Positions 1 to 7,970 of a DNA stretch of 42,082 nt are shown piece by piece (the stretch's first letter is position 1; every line of letters starts with the position of its first letter). The DNA comes from Roseibacillus sp. (lineage in GTDB: Bacteria; Verrucomicrobiota; Verrucomicrobiia; Verrucomicrobiales; Akkermansiaceae). The stretch lies in assembly GCA_022448985.1 (NCBI GenBank), contig JAKVCR010000162.1:1-42082 (forward strand), written 5' to 3'. A program made the translations under genes and the position numbers. Under the pieces are notes generated by a model, which was not told the origin of the DNA, made no database searches, and saw only the letters and a program-made list of their open reading frames with translations.

Positions 1-489
1 CTTATCACTATTATATGCGAGGGAGGCCTGTATTTCGACTCCATCAAGGGCCAAGTGGTCTATCTTGACGAAATCGTGGTGCAGGAACCCCGCTTCCGAC
101 TCCGTTGCAGTAAAAGCATGCGAATCACCCTCACCGAACGGGAAGCCCCGGAGGGCAATCATCTGAAGGGACCGGAAGCCTTCTCCGACGTCGACAAGAT
201 TGTGGCCCTTGGGAATGTCATGATTACGCGTATTCCCGAAGCTGGCGCCCCGCCAGTGATCGCAAACTCCGCTGCCGCCACCTATGAAGCTGCCTCTGGA
301 ACCCTTGCCCTGCGCGGGGGTCGGCCGGCAATCCGCCAGGGCAAGAGCTTCTTTGAGGCACGAGAGGACGGTCTTTATATCCTCTTTTATCCCAATGGCA
401 GCTTTGAGCTCTCACGTGGCTCCTGGGAACAATTCTTTGACCTGAAAGACAAAAACTTCGAAAAGCTTCGCCAGAAGCAATCCGACTGA
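1..489 (+). CDS. LptA/OstA-like LPS transport protein, 3' part
   Basis: The frame is open from base 1, so the 5' end lies outside the window and about 162 C-terminal residues are visible. Residues near the start (GGLYFDSIKGQVVYLDEIVV) have the look of an OstA-like N domain (the LptA/LptC/LptD fold), in which beta strands carry lipopolysaccharide across the periplasm. Later segments such as DKIVALGNVMI repeat the same strand pattern. The gene directly after it is lptB, 14 bases away, the usual order for lptA-lptB, which supports the call. A longer or fused LptC/LptA-type protein cannot be excluded without the missing part. The family is seen from pattern; its role in LPS export is inferred from family and neighbour. 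Confidence 0.72.
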   Translation, partial: LITIICEGGLYFDSIKGQVVYLDEIVVQEPRFRLRCSKSMRITLTEREAPEGNHLKGPEAFSDVDKIVALGNVMITRIPEAGAPPVIANSAAATYEAASGTLALRGGRPAIRQGKSFFEAREDGLYILFYPNGSFELSRGSWEQFFDLKDKNFEKLRQKQSD

Positions 490-492
490 AGC

Positions 493-499
493 AGGAAGG
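493..499 (+). promoter_or_regulatory. Shine-Dalgarno of lptB
   Basis: AGGAAGG lies 4 bases before the ATG at 504 and just after the lptA-like stop codon at 487-489. It fixes the lptB start and supports co-translation of the two genes. It is one of few clear Shine-Dalgarno sequences in the window. Confidence 0.7.
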
Positions 500-503
500 C
501 ACC

Positions 504-1286
504 ATGGAAGCAGACGCCGACAAGCAGCAAAACGCCGTGCCGACTCCCGGAAAGGTTAACCCCGTCCTGGAGGTAGAGGGTCTTCGCAAGGTTTACAGCG
601 GGCGTCCAGTGGTGGAAAGCGTGAGCATGACAGTCGGACCGGGCGAAGTGGTGGGACTGCTCGGACCCAATGGCGCCGGCAAGACCACCACCTTCTACAT
701 GATCGCCGGTCTGATCCCTCCTGAAGCAGGCCAAGTATACATGGGAAACCGCAATGTCACCCGCCTTCCGATGCACAAAAGGGCCCGACACGGCCTCGGA
801 TATCTTCCTCAGGAGGAATCAATATTTCGGAAACTCAGTGTGGAACAGAATCTCATGGCTGTTCTCGAGACCCGCCGTGATCTGAGTCGCAAGGAGCGGC
901 TCTCCCGCTGTGAAGAACTGCTTGCACGCTTCGGCATCGACGGCCTGCGTCGCTCTTCCGCCCTTACTCTCTCCGGTGGCGAGAAGCGACGTCTCTCGAT
1001 CGCCCGGGCCCTCTGCACCGATCCCAGTCTCCTCATGCTCGACGAACCTTTCAGCGGCGTCGATCCCATCGCGGTCCTTGATATCCAGGAGATTATCAAG
1101 CAACTCCGTGACGACTACGGCCTGTCTCTGCTCATCACCGACCATAATGTCCGGGAGACCCTGCAGATCGTCGACCGGGCCTACCTCCTCCTTGAAGGCC
1201 GGGTCGTGCTTGAGGGGCCTTCCAGTCAACTTGCTGATGACCCCGTGGCCCGCCGTCACTACCTAGGAGAGAACTTCTCCATGTGA
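504..1286 (+). CDS. lptB: LPS export ABC transporter ATPase LptB
   Basis: This 260-residue ABC ATPase powers extraction of lipopolysaccharide from the inner membrane with LptF/LptG. Walker A is GPNGAGKT at residues 54-61, followed by the TTFYMIAGL stretch typical of LptB. The Q-loop is at Q103, the LSGGE signature at 156-160, Walker B LLMLDEP at 176-182 and the switch His at H214 (ITDHNV). All catalytic elements are intact. It is about 20 residues longer than the E. coli protein, with the extra length at a charged N-terminus. The start is supported by AGGAAGG at 493-499. The preceding LptA-like gene ends 14 bases upstream, so the two are probably one operon. lptF/lptG are not in the window. 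Confidence 0.95.
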   Translation: MEADADKQQNAVPTPGKVNPVLEVEGLRKVYSGRPVVESVSMTVGPGEVVGLLGPNGAGKTTTFYMIAGLIPPEAGQVYMGNRNVTRLPMHKRARHGLGYLPQEESIFRKLSVEQNLMAVLETRRDLSRKERLSRCEELLARFGIDGLRRSSALTLSGGEKRRLSIARALCTDPSLLMLDEPFSGVDPIAVLDIQEIIKQLRDDYGLSLLITDHNVRETLQIVDRAYLLLEGRVVLEGPSSQLADDPVARRHYLGENFSM

Positions 1287-1487
1287 TATCTCCTTTCATC
1301 CCGGCCTCAGGACTCAGGCTTTCTGATCCAGTATGCCGGGACAGCCCTCCTGTCAGGCAGGGAGAGATACGCAGGAATTGAATCAGTCATGCCGCAAAGG
1401 GGAGACCTCGCATCCTCCGTTTTCCATGCTATAGTGAAAGATGGTGGACGACCGGTCCTTCCTCATCCTCCCGAAAACACTAATTCC

Positions 1488-1844
1488 ATGCAAAGCGCGA
1501 ACCTCGACCCGCATGTTACCATAACTGTCCGTCACGAACAGGCCACCGACTCCCTGAAGGCGTATACCTTCCGGAAGATCGCAGGCCTGCATCTCGACTA
1601 TCCGAAAATTATCGAGGCCAGGGCCATTCTGGATGTCCAGGGCAGACGTCACCGGGCTGAGATCATACTCTTCTGCGCAAATCACATTACAATCGATGCT
1701 TCCTCGGAAACGGCAGATATGTACAGAAGCATTGATGAGACCATCGACAAGGTCGCACGTCGCATGCGGAAGCACAAAACGCGCCTTCTGAAACAGCACC
1801 GCCCTCCCGAAGAAGTTCGTGACGCCTTGAACAGAACCCTTTAG
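1488..1844 (+). CDS. hpf: Short ribosome hibernation promoting factor (HPF/RaiA family)
   Basis: The 118-residue product has the beta-alpha-beta-beta-beta-alpha pattern of the HPF/YfiA S30AE domain, opening with VTITVRHEQATDSLKAYTF and ending with a basic helix (ARRMRKHKTRLLKQH). These proteins bind the 30S decoding centre of stalled ribosomes. I chose the ATG at 1488 because homology begins just after it; the same frame runs open back to 1389 but that stretch has no domain-like sequence. There is no convincing Shine-Dalgarno. It lacks the C-terminal dimerisation domain of long HPF and so is the short type. In Proteobacteria hpf follows lptB-rpoN; here rpoN is missing between them. A weak TATAGT at 1430-1435 could be a -10 element. 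Confidence 0.85.
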   Translation: MQSANLDPHVTITVRHEQATDSLKAYTFRKIAGLHLDYPKIIEARAILDVQGRRHRAEIILFCANHITIDASSETADMYRSIDETIDKVARRMRKHKTRLLKQHRPPEEVRDALNRTL

Positions 1845-1978
1845 GCAGAGCTTCATGCCCCCGGCGCCTTATTTTCCCATAGAGGTGGCCCCTCGATGGC
1901 CCTCGGCCTAGAATAGCTCTAAATCCCGAAACTGAGATTTAAGATTCCGTATTTTACCGGAGCCATTACCTTAGCGAC

Positions 1979-2944
1979 ATGGCATCCCGGGTGAAAAAGA
2001 TCACCTCCATCAGCGTCGGTAGCTTTTACGAGCGTCATCACGAGGCCCTCAAACTCAGACTGGTCGGCGACTCACAGGAAGGATTTGAACGTAGCATCCG
2101 TGAACCGGCTCCGAACCGCCCCGGACTGGCCCTGTCTGGATTCTTCACTTATTTCGCCAACAAGCGTATCCAGGTGATCGGCAACTCGGAGGCCTCCTAC
2201 CTCAAGAAACTGTCTCCCGAACTTCGATCCGAACGGTTCCGCCAGCTCTGTGAAAAAGGAGTCCCCTGTATCGTCTCTTCCCGTGATCACGAACTACCCG
2301 ACGAGCTCCTGGATATTGCCTCTGAGCACAAGCTCACGATTTTCCGTAGCCCGATGGTTACAATGCAGTTCCTGAACCTCGCTTCCATCCTCCTTGAGCA
2401 GGAATTCTCGGAGTCGATCTCCCTGCATGGTTGCATGGTAGATTACCGCGGGGTCGGCATCCTCATCATTGGCAGCAGTGGATCAGGAAAGAGTGAAACC
2501 GCCATTGGCCTCCTCGAACGCGGAGGCGCTCTTGTAGCTGACGACGTGGTCCGTGTTCAACGTCACGGAGACGAATTGATCGCATCCTGTCCCGACTTGG
2601 CCCGCGGGTATATCGAAATGCGCGGTATCGGCATAATAAATGCAGCCAATCTCTATGGCCTCTCTGCCATTCGCCCGGAAAAGCGCCTCGACCTTGTGGT
2701 GACCCTGAAAAGTGACAGCGACCTCAATAATGTCGATCGTCTGGGCCTGCACCGGGAAGGGTATGTCATCCTGGACCACTCGATTCCGCACGTAGAGATC
2801 CCGGTAGCTGCGGGGCGGGATACTGCCCGTCTCGTGGCAGTGGCTGCCCTCGACCTCCAGCTCCGCCGCCTCGGATACGATATGGCTGATGAATTCAACC
2901 AGAAGCTCCTCACCAAGATGCAGAGTAATGATCCTGTAATCTGA
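1979..2944 (+). CDS. hprK: HPr kinase/phosphorylase
   Basis: HprK phosphorylates HPr on Ser46 with ATP and can reverse the reaction, linking carbon status to regulation. The protein has 321 residues, the usual length. Residues 1-130 are the variable N-terminal domain. The catalytic half has H150 in SLHGCMVDYRGVG, Walker A GSSGSGKS at 165-172, the acidic LVADDVV at 185-191 and the family signature EMRGIGIIN at 213-221. All expected motifs are present, so it should be active. The ATG at 1979 is the only start that keeps the full N-domain; no Shine-Dalgarno is evident. It is followed after 191 bases by ptsH, its substrate, on the same strand, an arrangement that strongly supports the assignment. 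Confidence 0.96.
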   Translation: MASRVKKITSISVGSFYERHHEALKLRLVGDSQEGFERSIREPAPNRPGLALSGFFTYFANKRIQVIGNSEASYLKKLSPELRSERFRQLCEKGVPCIVSSRDHELPDELLDIASEHKLTIFRSPMVTMQFLNLASILLEQEFSESISLHGCMVDYRGVGILIIGSSGSGKSETAIGLLERGGALVADDVVRVQRHGDELIASCPDLARGYIEMRGIGIINAANLYGLSAIRPEKRLDLVVTLKSDSDLNNVDRLGLHREGYVILDHSIPHVEIPVAAGRDTARLVAVAALDLQLRRLGYDMADEFNQKLLTKMQSNDPVI

Positions 2945-3026
2945 ATAAACGAGCTCAGCTGTTTTCCGGGGAAATCCTCCCGCAAAGTCAGCTGGAGAGG
3001 GCAAGTCGGGGCCCGACAGGCTGCAA

Positions 3027-3056
3027 ACGGTCAAGCCAGGTGAAGTAAATGACCGT
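3027..3056. promoter_or_regulatory. Dyad ACGGTCA-N16-TGACCGT upstream of ptsH
   Basis: A perfect 7-base inverted repeat (3027-3033 and 3050-3056) lies in the hprK-ptsH gap, ending 79 bases before the ptsH start. The half-sites are centred 23 bases apart, about two helical turns, which suits a dimeric DNA-binding protein. It could also fold as an RNA hairpin with a 16-base loop. Function is inferred from geometry and position only. Confidence 0.3.
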
Positions 3057-3135
3057 ATCTTCACGGAAACTGGGGAGTTTTCTCTTCACAGCAGACCGGA
3101 CTGCCTCCTAGACTTTCCCCGCTGAGATCCAGTCC

Positions 3136-3402
3136 ATGCCCAGCCAGGAACTAACCATATCCAACAAGCTCGGAATTCACGCCCGACCTGCGGCTCAATT
3201 CGTGAAGACCGCGAGCAGATTCGAAGCCCATATCCGGGTGGAAAAGGATGGTGAGGAGGTAGATGGAAAGAGTATCATGGGATTAATGATGCTGGCTGCA
3301 GGGCACGGATCAGTGATAACCGTGATCGCAGAAGGCGCTGATGCTGAGGAAGCTTTGAAGGCTCTCCAAGATTTAGTGAGCCGAAATTTCGAGGAGGTCT
3401 GA
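3136..3402 (+). CDS. ptsH: Phosphocarrier protein HPr
   Basis: This is an 88-residue HPr of standard length. The active-site His15 sits in GIHARPA (residues 13-19) and receives phosphate from enzyme I. The regulatory Ser46 sits in GKSIMGLMML and is the target of HprK. Both are at the canonical positions when counted from the ATG at 3136, which also confirms the start even though no clear Shine-Dalgarno precedes it. hprK lies upstream and ptsI 17 bases downstream on the same strand, so ptsH-ptsI are probably co-transcribed. No enzyme IIA/B/C is in the window, so the acceptor of the phosphate is unknown here. Confidence 0.97.
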   Translation: MPSQELTISNKLGIHARPAAQFVKTASRFEAHIRVEKDGEEVDGKSIMGLMMLAAGHGSVITVIAEGADAEEALKALQDLVSRNFEEV

Positions 3403-3419
3403 TCATTTTAGGCTGAAAA

Positions 3420-5282
3420 ATGCCGCCTGCCCCGGAGGCATTGACCACGCCTTCCCCCCGCTTCAGACTCACGCCGATGGGCGGCATCAGGAAAGAAGCG
3501 GTATACGTGGGAACACCGGTCTCGCGCGGAATCGTCTTTGCTCCCGTCCACGTGATGGCTCGGGGTTTTTCCGCACCAGAGGTCTACCCAATCGCCAATG
3601 TCACCCGCGAAACCGAGCGCTTCCGGGACGCCCTGAGCCGCACCAGCAGGCAGCTCGAAGGGCTCCAGGAGCACATGGAATCCCTCTCTGGCAACGAAGA
3701 AGGCCGTATCTTCGAAGCCCATATGCTGGTTCTGGAGGACCCTATCGTCCTCACAGGTGTGCCCGAGGCCATTCAGGACCGTCGGCAAAATGCAGAATAC
3801 TGCTTTTATGCAGTAATGCAGAACCAGCTCGAGTCGATGCGACGGATCCCCGATCCCTTTTTCCGCGACCGGACCACGGATATCGAAGATGTCTGCCAGA
3901 GAGTCCTGCGCAATTTCGATACCGAACACGAGGATCCTGCTCCAGATGAGCCTGACCATCAGCACATTCTTGTTGCCTATGATCTCAGCCCCTCTGCCAC
4001 CGCCGCGATGGATCGGCACCAAGTGCTGGGTTTTGCTACTGAACAGGGCAGCATCACCTCCCATACGGCCATTATGGCCCGAAGCCTAGGTATTCCGGCA
4101 GTGGTGGGCCTTCGCAATGCGGTCTTCAACCTGCACGCCCTCGATCCCTGTATCTTAGATGGCTACGAGGGAAAACTCATCTCCAATCCCACTCCGGAAA
4201 CGGTAGCGAAATATCGTGAACTGGAAGAGCAGCATCAACTACGACGCGCTGAACTCGACAAGCTGCATGATCTTGAGGCGGTCACTACCGATGGTCACTC
4301 GATCACCCTTTCTGCCAATATCGAATTTGAGCACGAACTGGATCTGGTTGATCGTTCAGGCGCCGAGGGAGTGGGACTGTTCAGAACAGAATTCTTCCTG
4401 CTCGAGAGCGAGGAATGCCCTGACGAGGAGAAACAAGCTGCTCTTTACTCCCGGGTGGCAGAACGGGTCTCTCCCAGCGAAGTGATCTTCCGCACCCTCG
4501 ATGCCGGAGGAGACAAGGTCCCCGGTGAAGCGTTGAGCGAACCGGAGCCGAACCCGTTCCTCGGCTGGCGTGGCATCCGATTCTCGCTCGACCGCCAGGA
4601 TCTCTTCAAGGAACAGTTGCGCGCCATCCTGCGTGCTGGCACCTCGGGCCGCGTCGGACTCATGTTTCCCCTCATTTCCGGGGTTGGGGAAGTCCGCCGG
4701 GCCAAAAGCCTCCTCTCTGAGTGCATGGATGAACTGACAGAACGCGGAGTGGAGTTCAACCGGGAGATCGCAGTAGGGGCCATGATCGAGGTCCCTTCAG
4801 CCGCCATGGTAGCTGCCGATATCGCTGCCGAGGTCGACTTTCTTTCCATTGGCACCAACGACCTCGTCCAGTATACGGTGGCAGTTGACCGGGTAAACCC
4901 GCGAGTGGCAAAGCTCTACCGTTCGGCGCACCCGGGAATTATCCGCTTGATCAAGACCATTATTGAGGGTGCTACCCAACACCACATCTGGACCGGAATC
5001 TGCGGTGAAATGGCGGGGGTCCTGACCCTGCTCCCCCTCCTGATAGGACTCGGAGTAGACGAACTCTCGGTGGGAGCACCCCTTGTTCCGCTGGTCAAAC
5101 AAGCTGTCCGCCTGCTCGACTTCGAGGAATGTTCAGCCCTCGCCAAGCAGTGTCTGAGGGCCTCGGAAACGAGACAGATCGTGCAACTCTGCAGCAAGGC
5201 CGCGGCAACGACATACCCGGAACTACTTCAGGAGGCCAGCGGAGGCGCTAGCGCACCTTCTTTCGCTGCCCACCCTGCATGA
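3420..5282 (+). CDS. ptsI: PTS enzyme I (phosphoenolpyruvate-protein phosphotransferase)
   Basis: Enzyme I takes phosphate from PEP onto a histidine and passes it to HPr. In this 620-residue product the phosphohistidine is H215 in GSITSHTAIMARS. The PEP-binding barrel begins near residue 290, with GVGLFRTEFFLLE, DAGGDKVPG and FLSIGTNDLVQY, and the catalytic Cys is C528 in GICGEMAG. All are intact. The usual family length is about 575, and the extra residues are mainly a 25-residue N-terminal tail. An internal ATG at 3477 would give 601 residues; neither start has a good Shine-Dalgarno, so the start is uncertain. The 3' end overlaps the convergent VWA gene by 35 bases. It follows ptsH by 17 bases. 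Confidence 0.95.
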   Translation: MPPAPEALTTPSPRFRLTPMGGIRKEAVYVGTPVSRGIVFAPVHVMARGFSAPEVYPIANVTRETERFRDALSRTSRQLEGLQEHMESLSGNEEGRIFEAHMLVLEDPIVLTGVPEAIQDRRQNAEYCFYAVMQNQLESMRRIPDPFFRDRTTDIEDVCQRVLRNFDTEHEDPAPDEPDHQHILVAYDLSPSATAAMDRHQVLGFATEQGSITSHTAIMARSLGIPAVVGLRNAVFNLHALDPCILDGYEGKLISNPTPETVAKYRELEEQHQLRRAELDKLHDLEAVTTDGHSITLSANIEFEHELDLVDRSGAEGVGLFRTEFFLLESEECPDEEKQAALYSRVAERVSPSEVIFRTLDAGGDKVPGEALSEPEPNPFLGWRGIRFSLDRQDLFKEQLRAILRAGTSGRVGLMFPLISGVGEVRRAKSLLSECMDELTERGVEFNREIAVGAMIEVPSAAMVAADIAAEVDFLSIGTNDLVQYTVAVDRVNPRVAKLYRSAHPGIIRLIKTIIEGATQHHIWTGICGEMAGVLTLLPLLIGLGVDELSVGAPLVPLVKQAVRLLDFEECSALAKQCLRASETRQIVQLCSKAAATTYPELLQEASGGASAPSFAAHPA

Positions 5283-6309
5283 CAATCGTAAAGTGACCAT
5301 CGGTCCTCTTGGCCAAGTCTTCCATGGCATCATGTGCCTTGGGTTGCATCATCGCAACACAGTTGATCTTGACCCCTCTGCTCTTCGCCCTCGCTCCAAT
5401 CTCCCGGGCCCATCTGTCGGATCCTTTCGCAACTCCATCCGTCATGAAATAAATGACCTGCGGGGGCGGCTCCATGTCGAGAGCCATCTGAAGAGGGTTG
5501 TCCCAACGAGTTCCCCACACCAGGCGGGTTTCCTTGATGATCTTGCGGGACCTGGAAAGCTGTCCCTCTGTAGCGCTCAGCCAGTCAACCGGCTCTTTCT
5601 TCCCGACCTGGTCCCACTCATGAGCAGTCCCGGGAGATTTCCACTCATACTTCCGGCGTCCCTTTCCTGTCACGGTGGCCTTTTTCTTCGTCCAGTCCAC
5701 CTCATCACCCGCAACCCACGCGGGACCGGCAAAAAAGATCAGGGCATAATTTGTCTTATGGGCAATCTTGTCCACCGAGCGGATCAATTCCTTGCGCATC
5801 AAGGCCTCTCTCCCCTGCCCTCGCATCGAGGCTGAATAATCAATCACATAGGCGATACGTTCCGCCCGGGACGGCACCCCGAAAAAACTGGTACCACCAC
5901 CAAGCCCGGATCCCGATCCCTCTCCCCATCCGTCTCCGAAATCATCCCCGTCCCCGAATTCCACTGACGGGTCGGGAGTCTCCGTATCCGGAACCGGGAC
6001 CGAAGTGGGAGTTGGAACCGAGGTGGCAATCACCTTTGCCATGGCGGAACTGGGTGCCGCAGGTTGACGTTGCACCTGGGGAGTCACTTCGGGCCGCTCC
6101 ATGACCTCCTCTTCCTTTGTCTCCGCTGAATAGGCGACGATGGGAGGCACCTCCATCCTGAAGGCCGGAAGAAGAAAAAGAGCAAGAACAACGGCCACCA
6201 GCACTACCGTGAGAATGGCGATCACCAGACTGGTGATACTCGCCATCCGACGCTGGCGCCTGAGAGATTCGGCGGCTTCAGGACTGGCGTAGCTGCTGAC
6301 AATACTCAT
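5248..6309 (-). CDS. Membrane-anchored VWA-domain protein
   Basis: The 353-residue protein has an N-terminal basic stretch and one membrane segment (about residues 25-50). A Pro/Thr-rich linker (70-115) and a Gly/Asp-rich linker (118-140, ending GGGTSFFG) follow, then a von Willebrand factor A domain from about 150 to the end. The metal-ion site DxSxS is present as DYSAS at 157-161, and FMTDG supplies a further MIDAS acidic residue, so metal binding is likely. The layout implies the VWA domain lies outside the inner membrane. Its partner and substrate are not evident from the neighbours. The stop lies inside the last 35 bases of the convergent ptsI, leaving no space for a terminator between them. 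No clear Shine-Dalgarno is seen. Confidence 0.8.
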   Translation of the reverse strand: MSIVSSYASPEAAESLRRQRRMASITSLVIAILTVVLVAVVLALFLLPAFRMEVPPIVAYSAETKEEEVMERPEVTPQVQRQPAAPSSAMAKVIATSVPTPTSVPVPDTETPDPSVEFGDGDDFGDGWGEGSGSGLGGGTSFFGVPSRAERIAYVIDYSASMRGQGREALMRKELIRSVDKIAHKTNYALIFFAGPAWVAGDEVDWTKKKATVTGKGRRKYEWKSPGTAHEWDQVGKKEPVDWLSATEGQLSRSRKIIKETRLVWGTRWDNPLQMALDMEPPPQVIYFMTDGVAKGSDRWAREIGARAKSRGVKINCVAMMQPKAHDAMEDLAKRTDGHFTIVMQGGQRKKVR

Positions 6310-6441
6310 GGTCAGGGGGTCTCGGGAGGGCCAAACAGGAACTCCGATCTGCCCCCATTCTGGATCTCTCCGTCCCCTCTCACAAGAAGGAAATCTACCT
6401 TAACCTTGCCCGGAGAGGCCCGGAACGCTAAGCGCTCGTCC

Positions 6442-7929
6442 ATGAGCACAAACGCTTACCGGTCCCTCTGTGAACTGGCCAGGGAACGAGCCCTCATTTC
6501 AACCACTGCCTCGGTCCTGGGCTGGGACCAGGAAACCCGCCTCCCCCCCGCGGCCCTCGATTACCGTGCCAGTCAGCTGGCATGGCTCTCGGGCAAGGCT
6601 CATGAACTGGCCACTTCCTCCTCTTGGCTCAACGCCCTTGAGGAAGCGGAGTCTGATGGCTGCAACGATCCCGTCATTGCAGCCAATCTCCGGGAATTCC
6701 GTCACCACTTCGACCGAGCTTCCAAATTGCCAACGGAACTGGTCGAGCGTGACACCAGGACCTCGTCACGTGGCAAGGCTGCCTGGGTGGAGGCTCGCGG
6801 AAAATCCGACTTTTCTATTTTTGCTCCCGCTCTGGAGAACCTTCTGGAGATTGCCCGGCAGAAAGCAGAACTATGGGGCTATGAAGGAGAACCCTATGAT
6901 GCTCTCCTAGAGGAATATGAGCGCGGCTCAAGCACCGCTGAGGTTGCTGCCCTGTTCGACGCATTCAGAGAACCGGTCATCGATATCGCGCAGGAGGCCG
7001 TTGAAAATTCCAAGGCAACCCCACCCGACCTGCTGGATGGAAACTATCCCGTCGAGGATCAGAAAATCTTGAATCGGGAAATTGCCGAGAGTCTCGGCTT
7101 CGATTTCGAGGCAGGCCGTATCGATACAGTTACTCATCCCTTCTGCACTCACCTCGGGCCCAATGACACACGCCTGACTACCCGCTACGACGAAGGGGAC
7201 TTTCTATCTTCCCTCTTCGGAGTGATGCACGAGGCAGGTCACGGCCTCTATGACCAGGGACTGTCAAAGGACCAGCACGGCCTACCCTCGGGACAGGCGG
7301 TCTCTCTTGGCATTCACGAATCACAGTCCCGACTCTGGGAAAATCATGTGGGACGCGCCCGCCCCTTCTGGGAAAAATGGCTGCCAAGGGCCGCCGAGAT
7401 CTTTCCCGGTCTCCGTCGCCTTTCGCTTGATGAGTTTCTCCTCGGGGTAAATCGTGCAAAATACTCCTGCATCCGCGTGGAGGCCGATGAGGCCACTTAC
7501 GACCTTCACATTCTCCTGCGCTTCTCGATCGAAAGGCGTCTTCTCAACCGTGAACTGGAGATCGGCGACGTGCCGGGAGCATGGAATGACGAATTCGAGG
7601 CCCTCTTCGGCTTCCGCCCCCCCGACGAGGCCAATGGGTGTCTGCAGGACATCCACTGGTCCATGGGCGGACTCGGTTATTTCTCGACCTATAGCATTGG
7701 TAACCTCAACAGCGCCCAGCTTTATAACACGGCAACCGGTGAAAGGGACGTCGCTTCCGCCTGCAGCCGTGCCGACTACCTACCCCTCCTCAAGTGGATG
7801 CAGGACAAGGTTCACTCCCGAGGATCCACCCTGCTGCCCCAGGAGCTGATGGAGTCCGCCACAGGCAAGCGCACCGACCCCGGCGCTTACCTCACGCATC
7901 TGCGCACACGGTTCTGCCAAAACGGGTAG
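6442..7929 (+). CDS. Thermostable-type carboxypeptidase, M32 family (Taq carboxypeptidase)
   Basis: This is a zinc metallocarboxypeptidase of about 495 residues, the normal M32 length. All six family motifs are visible: HPF and DTRLT in the segment before the active site, the zinc motif HEAGH at residues 263-267, HESQSRLWEN from residue 292 (third zinc ligand region), IRVEADEATYDLHI, and GCLQDIHWSMGGLGYF near the C-terminus. There is no signal peptide, so it is probably cytoplasmic and recycles peptides. I chose the ATG at 6442; the frame also opens at a TTG at 6406, but the extra 12 residues are not family-like. It is divergent from the VWA gene with a 132-base gap between them, which probably carries promoters for both. 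Confidence 0.94.
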   Translation: MSTNAYRSLCELARERALISTTASVLGWDQETRLPPAALDYRASQLAWLSGKAHELATSSSWLNALEEAESDGCNDPVIAANLREFRHHFDRASKLPTELVERDTRTSSRGKAAWVEARGKSDFSIFAPALENLLEIARQKAELWGYEGEPYDALLEEYERGSSTAEVAALFDAFREPVIDIAQEAVENSKATPPDLLDGNYPVEDQKILNREIAESLGFDFEAGRIDTVTHPFCTHLGPNDTRLTTRYDEGDFLSSLFGVMHEAGHGLYDQGLSKDQHGLPSGQAVSLGIHESQSRLWENHVGRARPFWEKWLPRAAEIFPGLRRLSLDEFLLGVNRAKYSCIRVEADEATYDLHILLRFSIERRLLNRELEIGDVPGAWNDEFEALFGFRPPDEANGCLQDIHWSMGGLGYFSTYSIGNLNSAQLYNTATGERDVASACSRADYLPLLKWMQDKVHSRGSTLLPQELMESATGKRTDPGAYLTHLRTRFCQNG

Positions 7930-7970
7930 GGATTACGGAGGGGGCAGGAAAAAATACCCGGCAACCCGCT

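Noticed and set aside
1299-1341. Inverted repeat TCCCGGC-N29-GCCGGGA after lptB as a terminator
   Set aside because: The loop is 29 bases and no T-run follows, so I could not support a terminator; it may be chance in GC-rich sequence.
1430-1435. TATAGT as the -10 box of an hpf promoter
   Set aside because: No convincing -35 box at the right distance and the promoter consensus of this organism is unknown.
3005-3017. GTCGG-GGC-CCGAC hairpin between hprK and ptsH as a terminator
   Set aside because: Only five base pairs and no T-run follows; not enough to claim.
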